A stretch of 34,264 nt of DNA, taken from positions 1-34,264 of the forward strand of contig CAJTOB010000032.1 of NCBI GenBank assembly GCA_910578035.1, given 5' to 3'. Under the pieces are notes generated by a model. That model was not told the origin of the DNA. It did not search any database and was given only the letters and a program-made list of their open reading frames with translations. The position numbers were made by a program, and so were the translations under genes. This DNA is from an uncultured Muribaculaceae bacterium. GTDB lineage: Bacteria; Bacteroidota; Bacteroidia; Bacteroidales; Muribaculaceae. Shown one piece after another: positions 22,541 through 30,883 of the stretch; position 1 is the first letter of the stretch; every line of letters starts with the position of its first letter.

Positions 22541-24721
22541 ATGAAACTCCGTCTTATTGTATCGGCATGTCTTTTTGCCATCGTTACTATCACATCTTTT
22601 GCAGCCAATCCTATAAAGGGTCTTCTCGAAAGGATTGACGCCGGCGCGTCTAAAAAATTTGTCACCGAGGTCAAGGCCTCGCCCGACGGTCTCGACTATT
22701 TCGAGATAGGCCGCAAGGGCGACAAGGTGTATGTGAAAGGCAGCGACTATGTGAGTGTCGCTACCGGTATCAACTGGTATCTCAAGCATGTGCTCAACGT
22801 GCATCTGTCGTGGAACGGCATGACGGCCGCGTTGCCAGAGAAGCTGCCTCTGCCTGTGGAGACCATACGGAAGACTACCGACAAAAAGCTGCGCTACGAT
22901 TTCAACTACTGCACCTACTCTTATACTATGCCTTTCTGGGATTGGGAGCGCTGGGAGAAGGAAATCGACTGGATGGCTCTTCACGGAGTGAATATGCCCC
23001 TGGCGGCGGTAGGGCAGGAGTGCGTGTGGCGCAATATGCTTTCGCGTCTTGGCTATACCAAGGAAGAAATCAACAGTTTCATAGCCGGGCCGGCCTTTCT
23101 TGCATGGTGGGCCATGAACAATCTCGAGGGCTGGGGCGGACCCCTGCCCGACAGCTGGTATGAGGCTCAGGAAGCGATGCAGAAGCAGATTCTTGCACGT
23201 ATGAAGGAATATGGCATCAAACCGGTCCTCCCGGGCTACAGCGGCATGATGCCGAGTAATGCCGACGAGAAGCTTGGCCTCAATATTATAAAATCGCCGC
23301 TATGGAACGGTTTTACACGGCCTGCCTTTCTTTATCCTACCGACCCGAAATTTGCCGAAATAGCCGCGCTCTACTACGATGAGCAGAAAAAGCTTTTCGG
23401 GAAGTCGGACTATTATTCGATGGACCCCTTCCACGAATGCCGCGATGCCGAGCTTTTCGACTTTACCGCCGGCGGTAAAGCGGTTATGGAGGCCATGAAG
23501 AAGGCTAACCCCGCAGGCGTGTGGGTTGTGCAGGGCTGGGATAAAAATCCGCGACAGGAAATGCTCGACGGCCTGACTCCCGGCGACCTCATGATTCTCG
23601 ATCTTTTTGCTGAGTGCAAGCCTATGTGGGGCATCGAGTCGCCGGCGCGCCGTGCCAACGGCTTCGGCGAGCACCGCTGGATTATGTGTATGCTCGAGAA
23701 TTTCGGCGGTAATATCGGCCTTCATGGACGCATGGACGAACTTATCGACAATTACCGCCAGATTGGCGAGCACCCTCTGGGCAAATATTGCCGCGGCATC
23801 GGGTTTACGATGGAGGGCTCGGAAAACAATCCGGTGATGTTCGAGCTCATGGCCGAACTGCCGTGGCTGGACCGTGTTCCGACCAAGGAAGAATGGCTCA
23901 AAGACTATGTGACAGCCCGCTATGGCCGTTTCGACCAAAAGGTGTATGACGCATGGCTTATTCTTGCCAACAGTATCTACAATGCGCCTTTGGGCAACAT
24001 TCAGCAGGGCACGCACGAATCGATTTTCTGCGCGCGTCCGAATCTCGATAACTTCCAGGTGTCGAGCTGGTCTAAGATGAAGAACTATTACGACCCAACG
24101 GCTACGGCCGATGCCGCCGCGCTTATGCTCGAGGCTGCCGAGGGTTTCCGTGGGGTGAACAACTTCGAGTATGACCTCGTGGATATAGTGCGCCAAGCTC
24201 TTGCCGACGAAGGCCGCCGCACCTATCAGAATACGATAGCATCATATAAATGCTTCGACCGCAAGGCCTTTGAAGCGAACAGCTCGCGTTTTCTCGATAT
24301 GCTCCTGGAGCAGGACCGTCTATTGGCAACAAGACCTGAATTCCGCGTGGGCTCGTGGATAGAAAAAGCCCGCAATGCCGGTGTCAACCAGGAGGAGAAA
24401 GACCAGTATGAATGGAATGCCCGTGTGCAGATAACCACCTGGGGGCCTCGCAAGTGTGCCGATAAGGGCAAGCTGCGCGACTATGCCCACAAGGAATGGA
24501 ACGGCATCCTCAAGGATTTCTACTATCCCCGCTGGGAGGCTTTCTTGCAGACTCTGCGCGACGGTTTCGACGGCAAGCCGGTGGAAACCATTGACTACTA
24601 CGCAATGGAAGAGCCGTGGACTCTCAGCCATAAGCCCTATGCCTCGACGGCCGAGGGCAACTGCATAGACACCGCGCGCGACGTCTTCAACAAGGTATTC
24701 GGAAAGGCTGATGGCAAGTAA
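22541..24721 (+). CDS. GH89 alpha-N-acetylglucosaminidase (NAGLU-like)
   Basis: This 726-residue protein uses the ATG at 22541, which gives a signal peptide (about 1-20). It has the three NAGLU-type regions: an N-terminal alpha/beta domain (about 25-115), a (beta/alpha)8 catalytic domain (about 116-460) and a C-terminal helical domain. Catalytic-type glutamates are visible at YSMDPFHE (about Glu299) and FTMEGSENNPVMFELMAELP (about Glu425). The second matches the human PEGxxxNxxxxxLMAELxW pattern. Other marks are QGWDKNPRQEML and MCMLENFGGNIGLHGRMDEL. The enzyme removes terminal alpha-N-acetylglucosamine, for example from heparan-type or mucin-type glycans. It overlaps the HGSNAT-like gene by 11 bases, and that pairing is itself informative. 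Confidence 0.95.
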   Translation: MKLRLIVSACLFAIVTITSFAANPIKGLLERIDAGASKKFVTEVKASPDGLDYFEIGRKGDKVYVKGSDYVSVATGINWYLKHVLNVHLSWNGMTAALPEKLPLPVETIRKTTDKKLRYDFNYCTYSYTMPFWDWERWEKEIDWMALHGVNMPLAAVGQECVWRNMLSRLGYTKEEINSFIAGPAFLAWWAMNNLEGWGGPLPDSWYEAQEAMQKQILARMKEYGIKPVLPGYSGMMPSNADEKLGLNIIKSPLWNGFTRPAFLYPTDPKFAEIAALYYDEQKKLFGKSDYYSMDPFHECRDAELFDFTAGGKAVMEAMKKANPAGVWVVQGWDKNPRQEMLDGLTPGDLMILDLFAECKPMWGIESPARRANGFGEHRWIMCMLENFGGNIGLHGRMDELIDNYRQIGEHPLGKYCRGIGFTMEGSENNPVMFELMAELPWLDRVPTKEEWLKDYVTARYGRFDQKVYDAWLILANSIYNAPLGNIQQGTHESIFCARPNLDNFQVSSWSKMKNYYDPTATADAAALMLEAAEGFRGVNNFEYDLVDIVRQALADEGRRTYQNTIASYKCFDRKAFEANSSRFLDMLLEQDRLLATRPEFRVGSWIEKARNAGVNQEEKDQYEWNARVQITTWGPRKCADKGKLRDYAHKEWNGILKDFYYPRWEAFLQTLRDGFDGKPVETIDYYAMEEPWTLSHKPYASTAEGNCIDTARDVFNKVFGKADGK

Positions 24722-25790
24722 GACCGGACGCCTGCTTTCGCTCGATGTGATGCGAGGCATCACCATTGTCGGTATGATAGTGGTGAACAATGCCGGCGGT
24801 CCGCTGTCTTACGACAGTCTGCGGCATTCGGCATGGAACGGCCTTACGCCCTGCGACCTCGTATTTCCGTTCTTTCTGTTCATAATGGGTGTCACGACCT
24901 ATCTGTCGCTGTCGAAGAACGACTTCAAGGCTTCGTGGCCCGTGATACGCAAGATTCTGTGGCGGGCTGCCATGATTATCCTTATCGGCTGGGCACTCCA
25001 CTGGATTGTGCTTGCCTGCAAGGGCGCGCCGTGGGATTTCGGGCGGCTTCGCCTCACGGGTGTGTTGCCGCGCATCGGCCTGTGCTTCGGCGCGGTATCG
25101 CTCATGTCCTTGTGTATGAGTCGCAAGGCTATGGCCTGGACAGCCGTGGCGCTGCTGGCGGTCTATACTGTCCTTGTGTGCACCTGCAACGGCTATGCTG
25201 CCGACGAGACCAATTTCAACGCCATCGCAGACCGTTTCCTTTTAGGAGAAGCACACCTTTACCATAAATCGCCCATAGACCCCGAAGGGCTTGCCGGAAC
25301 AATCTCGGCGGTAGCACATACTATAATTGGCTTCTGCTGCGGAGCGCTGATAAAGAGCCGTAAGCCGCTTGCAGAGCGTACGGTCGGCCTGTTTGCGGTC
25401 GGTTTTATGCTCATGGCCTGCGGTTTCCTGCTCATGGAATGGCTTCCGCTCAACAAGCGCATCTGGTCGCCTACTTTTGTGCTTGCCACCACCGGCCTGG
25501 CCGCCTTGCTCCTTGCGACACTAATCTATGTGATAGACATGCGCGGCAAGCGCTCGTGGAGCGTATTCTTCGAGAGTTTCGGCGTGAATCCGCTCTTTCT
25601 CTATGTGCTTAGCGAGCTGATGGCGATAATCATGAGCCGTTTCGGCAATAAAAAGGCAGTGTATGAGGGAATACTGTCTGTATTTCCCGACCCGTGCCTG
25701 GCATCTGCCGTATATGCGCTCGCTTTTATGCTCATAGTCGGCGCAATCGGCTATCCCCTCTACCGCCGCCGCATATATATAAAGCTATAG
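24711..25790 (+). CDS. HGSNAT-like transmembrane acetyltransferase (DUF5009/COG4299 type)
   Basis: This 359-residue integral membrane protein has about ten hydrophobic helices. Its start closely follows human heparan-alpha-glucosaminide N-acetyltransferase: LDVMRGITIVGMIVVNNAGG, then LRHSAWNGLTPCDLVFPFF and FIMGVTTYLSLS. His39 in RHSAWNGL corresponds to the histidine proposed to carry the acetyl group in HGSNAT. That enzyme takes acetyl from cytoplasmic acetyl-CoA and passes it across the membrane to terminal alpha-glucosamine. Here the acceptor would be in the periplasm, and the product would be the substrate of the GH89 encoded just upstream, which it overlaps by 11 bases. The family is sure, while the glucosamine acceptor is inferred from the pairing. 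Confidence 0.85.
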   Translation: MASKTGRLLSLDVMRGITIVGMIVVNNAGGPLSYDSLRHSAWNGLTPCDLVFPFFLFIMGVTTYLSLSKNDFKASWPVIRKILWRAAMIILIGWALHWIVLACKGAPWDFGRLRLTGVLPRIGLCFGAVSLMSLCMSRKAMAWTAVALLAVYTVLVCTCNGYAADETNFNAIADRFLLGEAHLYHKSPIDPEGLAGTISAVAHTIIGFCCGALIKSRKPLAERTVGLFAVGFMLMACGFLLMEWLPLNKRIWSPTFVLATTGLAALLLATLIYVIDMRGKRSWSVFFESFGVNPLFLYVLSELMAIIMSRFGNKKAVYEGILSVFPDPCLASAVYALAFMLIVGAIGYPLYRRRIYIKL

Positions 25791-25855
25791 AAGGTCCGAT
25801 ATTGAGTGCTGAAGCCGTTTTTGACGTATTAAGGGGTAAAAATAATACGGAAAAA

Positions 25856-27721
25856 ATGAAGAAAAGCATAGCTATAGCTGCGGCAGCCGCAGCTGTTCTG
25901 AGTGTATCGGCGGCTGAACTTAGGCTCAGTTCACCGGACGGTCGCAATACTATCTTTTTTGATAAGAATGGAAAGGAGCTGACCTACAGTGTGGCTGTCG
26001 ATGGCAACGCGGTCATATTGCCTTCGCGCGCCGGTCTTGAGATAGACAACTGGGTGTGGGAAATGGCTCTTGGCAAGCGCACTCTCGAGCAACCCGAAAG
26101 CTGGATGGACCTGCTGACGGTCGACAGTGTGACAGTGCACGCGCCCGTAGACAGCACATGGACGCCTCTCTACGGCGAGCGCTCTACGGTCCGCGACCGC
26201 TTCAACTCGGCCACTCTCCACATGAGCCGCAAGGACAAGAGCGACTATCGCCTCGATGTTCAGGTGCGCGCCTACGATGAAGGCCTCGCTTTCCGCTATT
26301 TCTTCCCCGAGCATCCTGCCGCCATATTTCATAAAGTGGTCGGCGACCTCACCGATTACACTTTGCCGGAGGGTACTATGGCCTGGAGCGAAAAGTGGGC
26401 TCAGGCCACATTCGATTACACCCCGGTAGATTCAATCACGCGCCCGGTGGAGCGAGCGCTTACCATGGAACTGCCCGACGGCAAATGGCTTGCGCTGCTT
26501 GATGCCGATGTCGACGACTGGTGCCTCACCAAGTTCCGGGCACGCGAAGGCAAGCCGGGCACGCTCGAATCGGTGATGTACTCGCCGGTAGATATCGTCA
26601 CCTACTATGCCACTCCATGGAAGATAATCATGACAGCCGACACTCCCGGCGAACTGATTGAGAACAACGACATAGTGCTCAACCTCAATCTGCGTGCCGA
26701 GGGCGATTTCAGCTGGGTTAAGCCCGGAAAAATCATGCGTTCGACAGTGATGACTACCGAGGGCGGCATCAAGACCATCGATTTCTGTGCGGAGCACAAT
26801 ATACCTTACATGCTCTACGACTGGCAGTGGTACGTGCCATGTACGAGCCACGACGGCGACGCAACCAAGGTTGTCGACAAAGTAGATATGGCAAAGGTGA
26901 TAGCCCACGGCAAGGAAAAAGGTGTCGGCGTGTGGCTCTATGTGAACCAGCACGCGCTCATGAAGCAGATGGACGAGCTGTTCCCTCTTCTGCGTCAATG
27001 GGGTGTGGCCGGAGTGAAGTCGGGCTTCGTGCAGTATGCCAGCCATCGCTGGGCCACCTGGCTCCATGATATGGTGCGCAAGGCCGCCGACAACCATCTG
27101 CATATGAATATACACGACGAGTTTCGCCCCTCGGGCTTCTCGCGCACATATCCTAATCTGCTGACTCAGGAAGGTATCTGCGGCAACGAAGAGTGGCCCG
27201 ATGCGACGCACAACACCATTCTGCCCTTCACCCGCATGCTCAACGGCGCGGCCGACTATACTATATGCTACTACGACAAGCGACTGCGCAACACACATGC
27301 GCATCAGCTGGCCGCATCGCTCATATTCTACAGCCCTCTTCAGACCATTTTGTGGTACGACAAGCCCGACGCCTACAACGGCGAGCCCGAAATCAAATGG
27401 TTCGAGGACCTCGAGACGGTGTTTGACGACACACGCGTGCTCTCGGGCCGTCCGGGCGAGGGCATAGCCATGGCACGCCGCAAGGGCGACACATGGTGGG
27501 CGGCAGCACTTGCCAACAACGATGGCGGCCGCCAGACCGTCGACCTGTCGTTCCTCGAGCCGGGTAAGAAGTATGAGGCCACAATTTATACCGACGGCGG
27601 CGAGAAGGTGAAAACACGCACACATGTGGCCGTAGACACCAAAAAGGTGAAAAACACCGACAAACTCGCATTCGAGCTCGCTCCCCGCGGTGGTGTGGCT
27701 ATAAAATTCAGGCCACTTTAA
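25856..27721 (+). CDS. GH97-family glycoside hydrolase
   Basis: This 621-residue protein has a signal peptide (about 1-20) and starts 65 bases after the acetyltransferase. GH97 structure is clear. An N-terminal beta-supersandwich (about 20-280) begins ELRLSSPDGRNTIFF, followed by a (beta/alpha)8 barrel (about 285-530, with YMLYDWQWYVPC, RPSGFSRTYPNLLTQEGICG and NEEWP) and a C-terminal beta domain ending in GGVAIKFRPL. Retaining GH97 enzymes have a nucleophile Asp in a K-V-D-F stretch. Here the aligned stretch is VKSGF (about 387-391), with Gly in place of Asp, which points to the inverting, SusB-like mechanism with paired glutamates (Glu439 and nearby Glu445/446 are candidates). Likely an alpha-glucosidase-type exo-enzyme in the periplasm. 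Confidence 0.92.
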   Translation: MKKSIAIAAAAAAVLSVSAAELRLSSPDGRNTIFFDKNGKELTYSVAVDGNAVILPSRAGLEIDNWVWEMALGKRTLEQPESWMDLLTVDSVTVHAPVDSTWTPLYGERSTVRDRFNSATLHMSRKDKSDYRLDVQVRAYDEGLAFRYFFPEHPAAIFHKVVGDLTDYTLPEGTMAWSEKWAQATFDYTPVDSITRPVERALTMELPDGKWLALLDADVDDWCLTKFRAREGKPGTLESVMYSPVDIVTYYATPWKIIMTADTPGELIENNDIVLNLNLRAEGDFSWVKPGKIMRSTVMTTEGGIKTIDFCAEHNIPYMLYDWQWYVPCTSHDGDATKVVDKVDMAKVIAHGKEKGVGVWLYVNQHALMKQMDELFPLLRQWGVAGVKSGFVQYASHRWATWLHDMVRKAADNHLHMNIHDEFRPSGFSRTYPNLLTQEGICGNEEWPDATHNTILPFTRMLNGAADYTICYYDKRLRNTHAHQLAASLIFYSPLQTILWYDKPDAYNGEPEIKWFEDLETVFDDTRVLSGRPGEGIAMARRKGDTWWAAALANNDGGRQTVDLSFLEPGKKYEATIYTDGGEKVKTRTHVAVDTKKVKNTDKLAFELAPRGGVAIKFRPL

Positions 27722-27758
27722 GTGTCAGTAATCATTCAGACGTATATATAGGTACAAG

Positions 27759-27775
27759 AGGGCTTCATAAGCCCT
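27759..27775 (+). promoter_or_regulatory. Small perfect hairpin between GH97 and GH43
   Basis: AGGGCTT-CAT-AAGCCCT forms a 7-bp stem with a 3-base loop in the 85-base gap. It has no T-run after it. It may mark an mRNA processing site or be chance. Confidence 0.35.
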
Positions 27776-27806
27776 GATGAGATAAAGATAGATTGGAATA
27801 AGTGTT

Positions 27807-29462
27807 ATGGTTAATATTCTCATGGATAGATTGAAATTTCTTTTGATACTGATTTGTACCTCTCTGGCTGCGACAGCCGGTGAGGTGCAGTTTGTATCTA
27901 ATCCGGCCAATGTGAAAGGCCGCACTTATGTCAACCCGATAATCGAAGCAGATTATTCCGACCCCGACCCTGTTGCAGCCCCCGACGGGCGCACATTCTA
28001 TATGACAGCCTCGAGTTTTCAGTGCGCTCCCGGTCTGCCTATCCTCAAATCGACAGACCTCGTCAACTGGACTATAGTGAACTACGCTCTTCCGGCTGTT
28101 CCTCCGACAGATTTCTATGATGCCGCCCCCCGCCACGGCAAAGGCGTGTGGGCGCCCTGCATACGCTATCACAACGGCGAGTACTATATTTATTGGGGCG
28201 ACCCCGATTTCGGCATCTATATGATAAAGACAGCCGACCCCGAAGGCGAATGGAGCGAGCCGGTGCTCGTGAAAGGCGGCAAGGGCATGATAGACCCAAC
28301 TCCGCTGTGGGATACCGACGGCAAGGCTTATCTTGCCAATGCCTGGGCGGCTTCGCGTGCCGGTTTCAATAGTGTTGTGACAATCAGCGAAATGTCGGCC
28401 GACGGCACACGCCTGATAAGCAAGCCCCGAATCGTTTTCGACGGCAACGATGGAATCAACCATACAATCGAAGGCCCAAAGCTCTACAAGCGTGGTGATT
28501 ATTACTATATACTCGCTCCTGCCGGTGGTGTTGTAGACGGCTGGCAGCTTGCTCTTCGCTCGAAAAATATCTACGGGCCTTACGAAAAGAAAATAGTCAT
28601 GGCTACCGGCAAATCGGGCATCAACGGTCCCCACCAGGGTGGCTGGATTACGACAGCCGAGGGCGAAGACTGGTTTATAAACTTTCAGGATAAGGGTGCC
28701 TATGGCCGTTTGCTTCACCTGAATCCTGTAAAATGGACCGACGGCTGGCCTGTGATGGGCATAGACGGCGACGGCGACGGCTGTGGCGAGCCAGTGAAGC
28801 GCCATGCCAAGCCCGCAGGCCTTGTGCCATCGGCAGGAACTGTCGGCACCGACAGCCTCTTCCAGTGGCATGCCAACTATAATGATTTCTATGGGTTTCC
28901 CACCACGGGAGCGATGATGCGCCTCTACGGGCATAAGGTTTCCGATAATTTCGTGAATATGTGGGAGGTGCCCAATCTGTGGCTGCAGAAATTCCCCTGC
29001 GAGAGCTTCGAGGCTACTGCCAAGGTGCAGATTTCGGCCAAATCCGCCTCCGAGGGCGTTTCTTCGGGTCTCGTCATCATGGGCTGGGATTACGCCCGCC
29101 TCGGGCTTGCTAAAAAAGGCGACAAGTTTGTGCTTCAGAGCGTCGAATGTGCCGATGCGGAGCAGGGCGGCGCAGAGACCGTGACAGATTTAGCCACCAT
29201 AGAGCCTACACGCGTATATGAAGCCGGACTGCTTCCCAATATGGAGTGCGACCTCTGGCTGCGCGCAGTAGTGAAGCCGGGAGCGGAATGTCGCTTCTAC
29301 TACAGCCTCGACGGTAAGAAATTTATACCCGCCGGCGGTGTGTTCAAGGCACGTGCAGGCAAGTGGATTGGCGCAAAAATTGGATTTTACAGCATCACAC
29401 CCGCCGGCGTTTCCGATCGCGGCTGGATGGATATCATAGATTTTGACCTTAAAAAGTTATGA
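27807..29462 (+). CDS. GH43 glycoside hydrolase with a C-terminal concanavalin-like domain
   Basis: This 551-residue protein has a signal peptide (cleavage near TAGE, about residue 25). A second ATG at 27822 is an equally good start. The five-bladed GH43 propeller spans about 40-330, with its three acidic residues in place: base Asp52 in YSDPDP, Asp163 in MIDPTPLWDTDG and acid Glu222 in HTIEGPKLY. A C-terminal beta-sandwich (about 355-551, ending RGWMDIIDFDL) is the usual GH43 second domain, as in beta-xylosidase/arabinofuranosidase subfamilies. It probably trims beta-xylose or alpha-arabinose side residues, or galactose. The stop overlaps the GH88 start by four bases, so the two are made together. 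Confidence 0.92.
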   Translation: MVNILMDRLKFLLILICTSLAATAGEVQFVSNPANVKGRTYVNPIIEADYSDPDPVAAPDGRTFYMTASSFQCAPGLPILKSTDLVNWTIVNYALPAVPPTDFYDAAPRHGKGVWAPCIRYHNGEYYIYWGDPDFGIYMIKTADPEGEWSEPVLVKGGKGMIDPTPLWDTDGKAYLANAWAASRAGFNSVVTISEMSADGTRLISKPRIVFDGNDGINHTIEGPKLYKRGDYYYILAPAGGVVDGWQLALRSKNIYGPYEKKIVMATGKSGINGPHQGGWITTAEGEDWFINFQDKGAYGRLLHLNPVKWTDGWPVMGIDGDGDGCGEPVKRHAKPAGLVPSAGTVGTDSLFQWHANYNDFYGFPTTGAMMRLYGHKVSDNFVNMWEVPNLWLQKFPCESFEATAKVQISAKSASEGVSSGLVIMGWDYARLGLAKKGDKFVLQSVECADAEQGGAETVTDLATIEPTRVYEAGLLPNMECDLWLRAVVKPGAECRFYYSLDGKKFIPAGGVFKARAGKWIGAKIGFYSITPAGVSDRGWMDIIDFDLKKL

Positions 29463-30694
29463 AGAATACAGCTATAATATTGGCTTCACTGATGTTTGCT
29501 TCGTGCGCGTCGACAAGCTCGACTGCCAGGGAGGAGGCTACAGCCTTCGATCTCGATGAGGCAATCGAGTACTGCAATCAGCAGGTGCACCGCAGCATTC
29601 GCAATCTCTGCAACGATTCTACCGATTATTCGATGATTCCCCGGAATATCCAGGGCGCCGACAGCGTATGGGCCTGCCGCAAGGCTACTCCCGACGAATG
29701 GTGCTCGGGCTTCTGGCCCGGTGTGCTGTGGTATGACTATGAGCTTACCGGCGACTCTCTTGTTCGCGAGAAAGCAATGCGCTATACCGGCGAACTCGGG
29801 TATCTGTCGCAGCGTCCTATCTTCGACCACGATCTCGGCTTCCTAATGATATGCAGCTATGGCAACGGCTACCGCCTCACCGACGACAGCGAGTACAAGC
29901 AGGTGCTCCTTGCCAGTGCCGACTCGCTCGCAACTCTCTTTAACCCCAATGTGGGCACTCTGCTGTCGTGGCCGCGCAATGTGGAGATGTTCGGCGGACA
30001 CAATACAATCATGGACAACATGATAAACCTCGAAATGCTCTTCTGGGCCTCTAAGAACGGCGGCGACAAGTCGCTGTATGATATCGCCGTGAAGCATGCC
30101 GAGACCACGATGAACTATCACTTCCGCCCCGACGGCACATGCTATCATGTGGCGGTCTACGACCCCGTGGACGGTCATTTCATAAAGGGTGTGACACATC
30201 AGGGCTACTCCGACTCCTCGACATGGGCACGCGGCCAGGCTTGGGCTGTCTACGGCTATACGATGGTCTACCGCGAGACCGGCGACAAACGTTTCCTTGA
30301 TTTTGCCTGCAAGGTGACCGACGCATACCTCAAGCGTCTGCCCGAAGACATGGTGCCTTACTGGGATTTTGATGACCCCGCCATTCCGCAGGCTCCCCGC
30401 GACGCTTCGGCTGCCGGTGTGGTCGCTTCGGCTCTTCTGGAGCTGCAGGGCTACGTCGAGGGCGACAAGAGCGCCGAGTACCGCGACGCCGCTGTCGAAA
30501 TGCTTGCGTCGCTCAATTCGCCGGCATATCGCTCGGGCGAGAAGCGTTGCTCGTTCCTCGACCATTCAACCGGCCATCATCCCGCCGGAAGCGAAATCGA
30601 CGCGTCGATTATCTATGCCGACTATTACTATATAGAGGCTCTTGCACGACTGAAAAAACTTGAAACGAACGGAACAGCGCTGGCAAGCCTCTGA
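29459..30694 (+). CDS. GH88 unsaturated glucuronyl hydrolase, lipoprotein
   Basis: This 411-residue protein has a lipobox (FASC, Cys about 16) without acidic residues after it, so it is probably periplasm-facing. The (alpha/alpha)6 barrel of GH88 is clear: CSGFWPGVLWYDYELTG, FDHDLGFLMICSYGNGYRL (Asp125), GGHNTIMDNMINLEMLFWA (Asp186, expected catalytic residue), YSDSSTWARGQAWAVYGYT and SFLDHSTGHHPAGSEIDASI. The enzyme hydrolyses the unsaturated uronic acid that a polysaccharide lyase leaves at the non-reducing end. Its presence links the two lyases upstream to one pathway and supports a glucuronate/iduronate-type substrate. It overlaps GH43 by four bases and is followed by a terminator. Confidence 0.95.
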   Translation: MKNTAIILASLMFASCASTSSTAREEATAFDLDEAIEYCNQQVHRSIRNLCNDSTDYSMIPRNIQGADSVWACRKATPDEWCSGFWPGVLWYDYELTGDSLVREKAMRYTGELGYLSQRPIFDHDLGFLMICSYGNGYRLTDDSEYKQVLLASADSLATLFNPNVGTLLSWPRNVEMFGGHNTIMDNMINLEMLFWASKNGGDKSLYDIAVKHAETTMNYHFRPDGTCYHVAVYDPVDGHFIKGVTHQGYSDSSTWARGQAWAVYGYTMVYRETGDKRFLDFACKVTDAYLKRLPEDMVPYWDFDDPAIPQAPRDASAAGVVASALLELQGYVEGDKSAEYRDAAVEMLASLNSPAYRSGEKRCSFLDHSTGHHPAGSEIDASIIYADYYYIEALARLKKLETNGTALASL

Positions 30695-30714
30695 ACACCT
30701 CCGTCATGATATAG

Positions 30715-30759
30715 CGCTCCTTATCCGTGATTACATGAACGGGTAGGGAGCGTTTTTTT
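30715..30759 (+). terminator. Intrinsic terminator after GH88
   Basis: CGCTCCTTATCCGT (30715-30728) pairs with ACGGGTAGGGAGCG (30739-30752), with two G-U pairs, around a 10-base loop, followed by a run of seven T (30753-30759). It closes the GH30-to-GH88 part of the locus. Confidence 0.88.
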
Positions 30760-30833
30760 ATGGCAATTACAAATTTTGCACTCATGAGGACACTTGCATG
30801 ACGCTATACCAACTATTTTTGTGCAAAATCAGA

Positions 30834-30865
30834 TTTGCCGATATGTTATATTTATCGTAATTTTG
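30834..30865 (+). promoter_or_regulatory. Promoter of the DUF4861-manA-ROK group
   Basis: TTTG (30834-30837), a 20-base spacer and TAATTTTG (30858-30865) give a close match to the Bacteroides promoter. It has the same boxes and spacing as the promoter of the minus-strand cassette at 20871. Transcription would start about 12 bases before the DUF4861-like gene, just after the preceding terminator. Confidence 0.75.
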
Positions 30866-30883
30866 AAAAACAAACCCAATCTG

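Noticed and set aside
25694..25855. A longer N-terminus for the GH97 gene
   Set aside because: The extra residues overlap the acetyltransferase gene and would bury the clear signal peptide that begins at the ATG at 25856.
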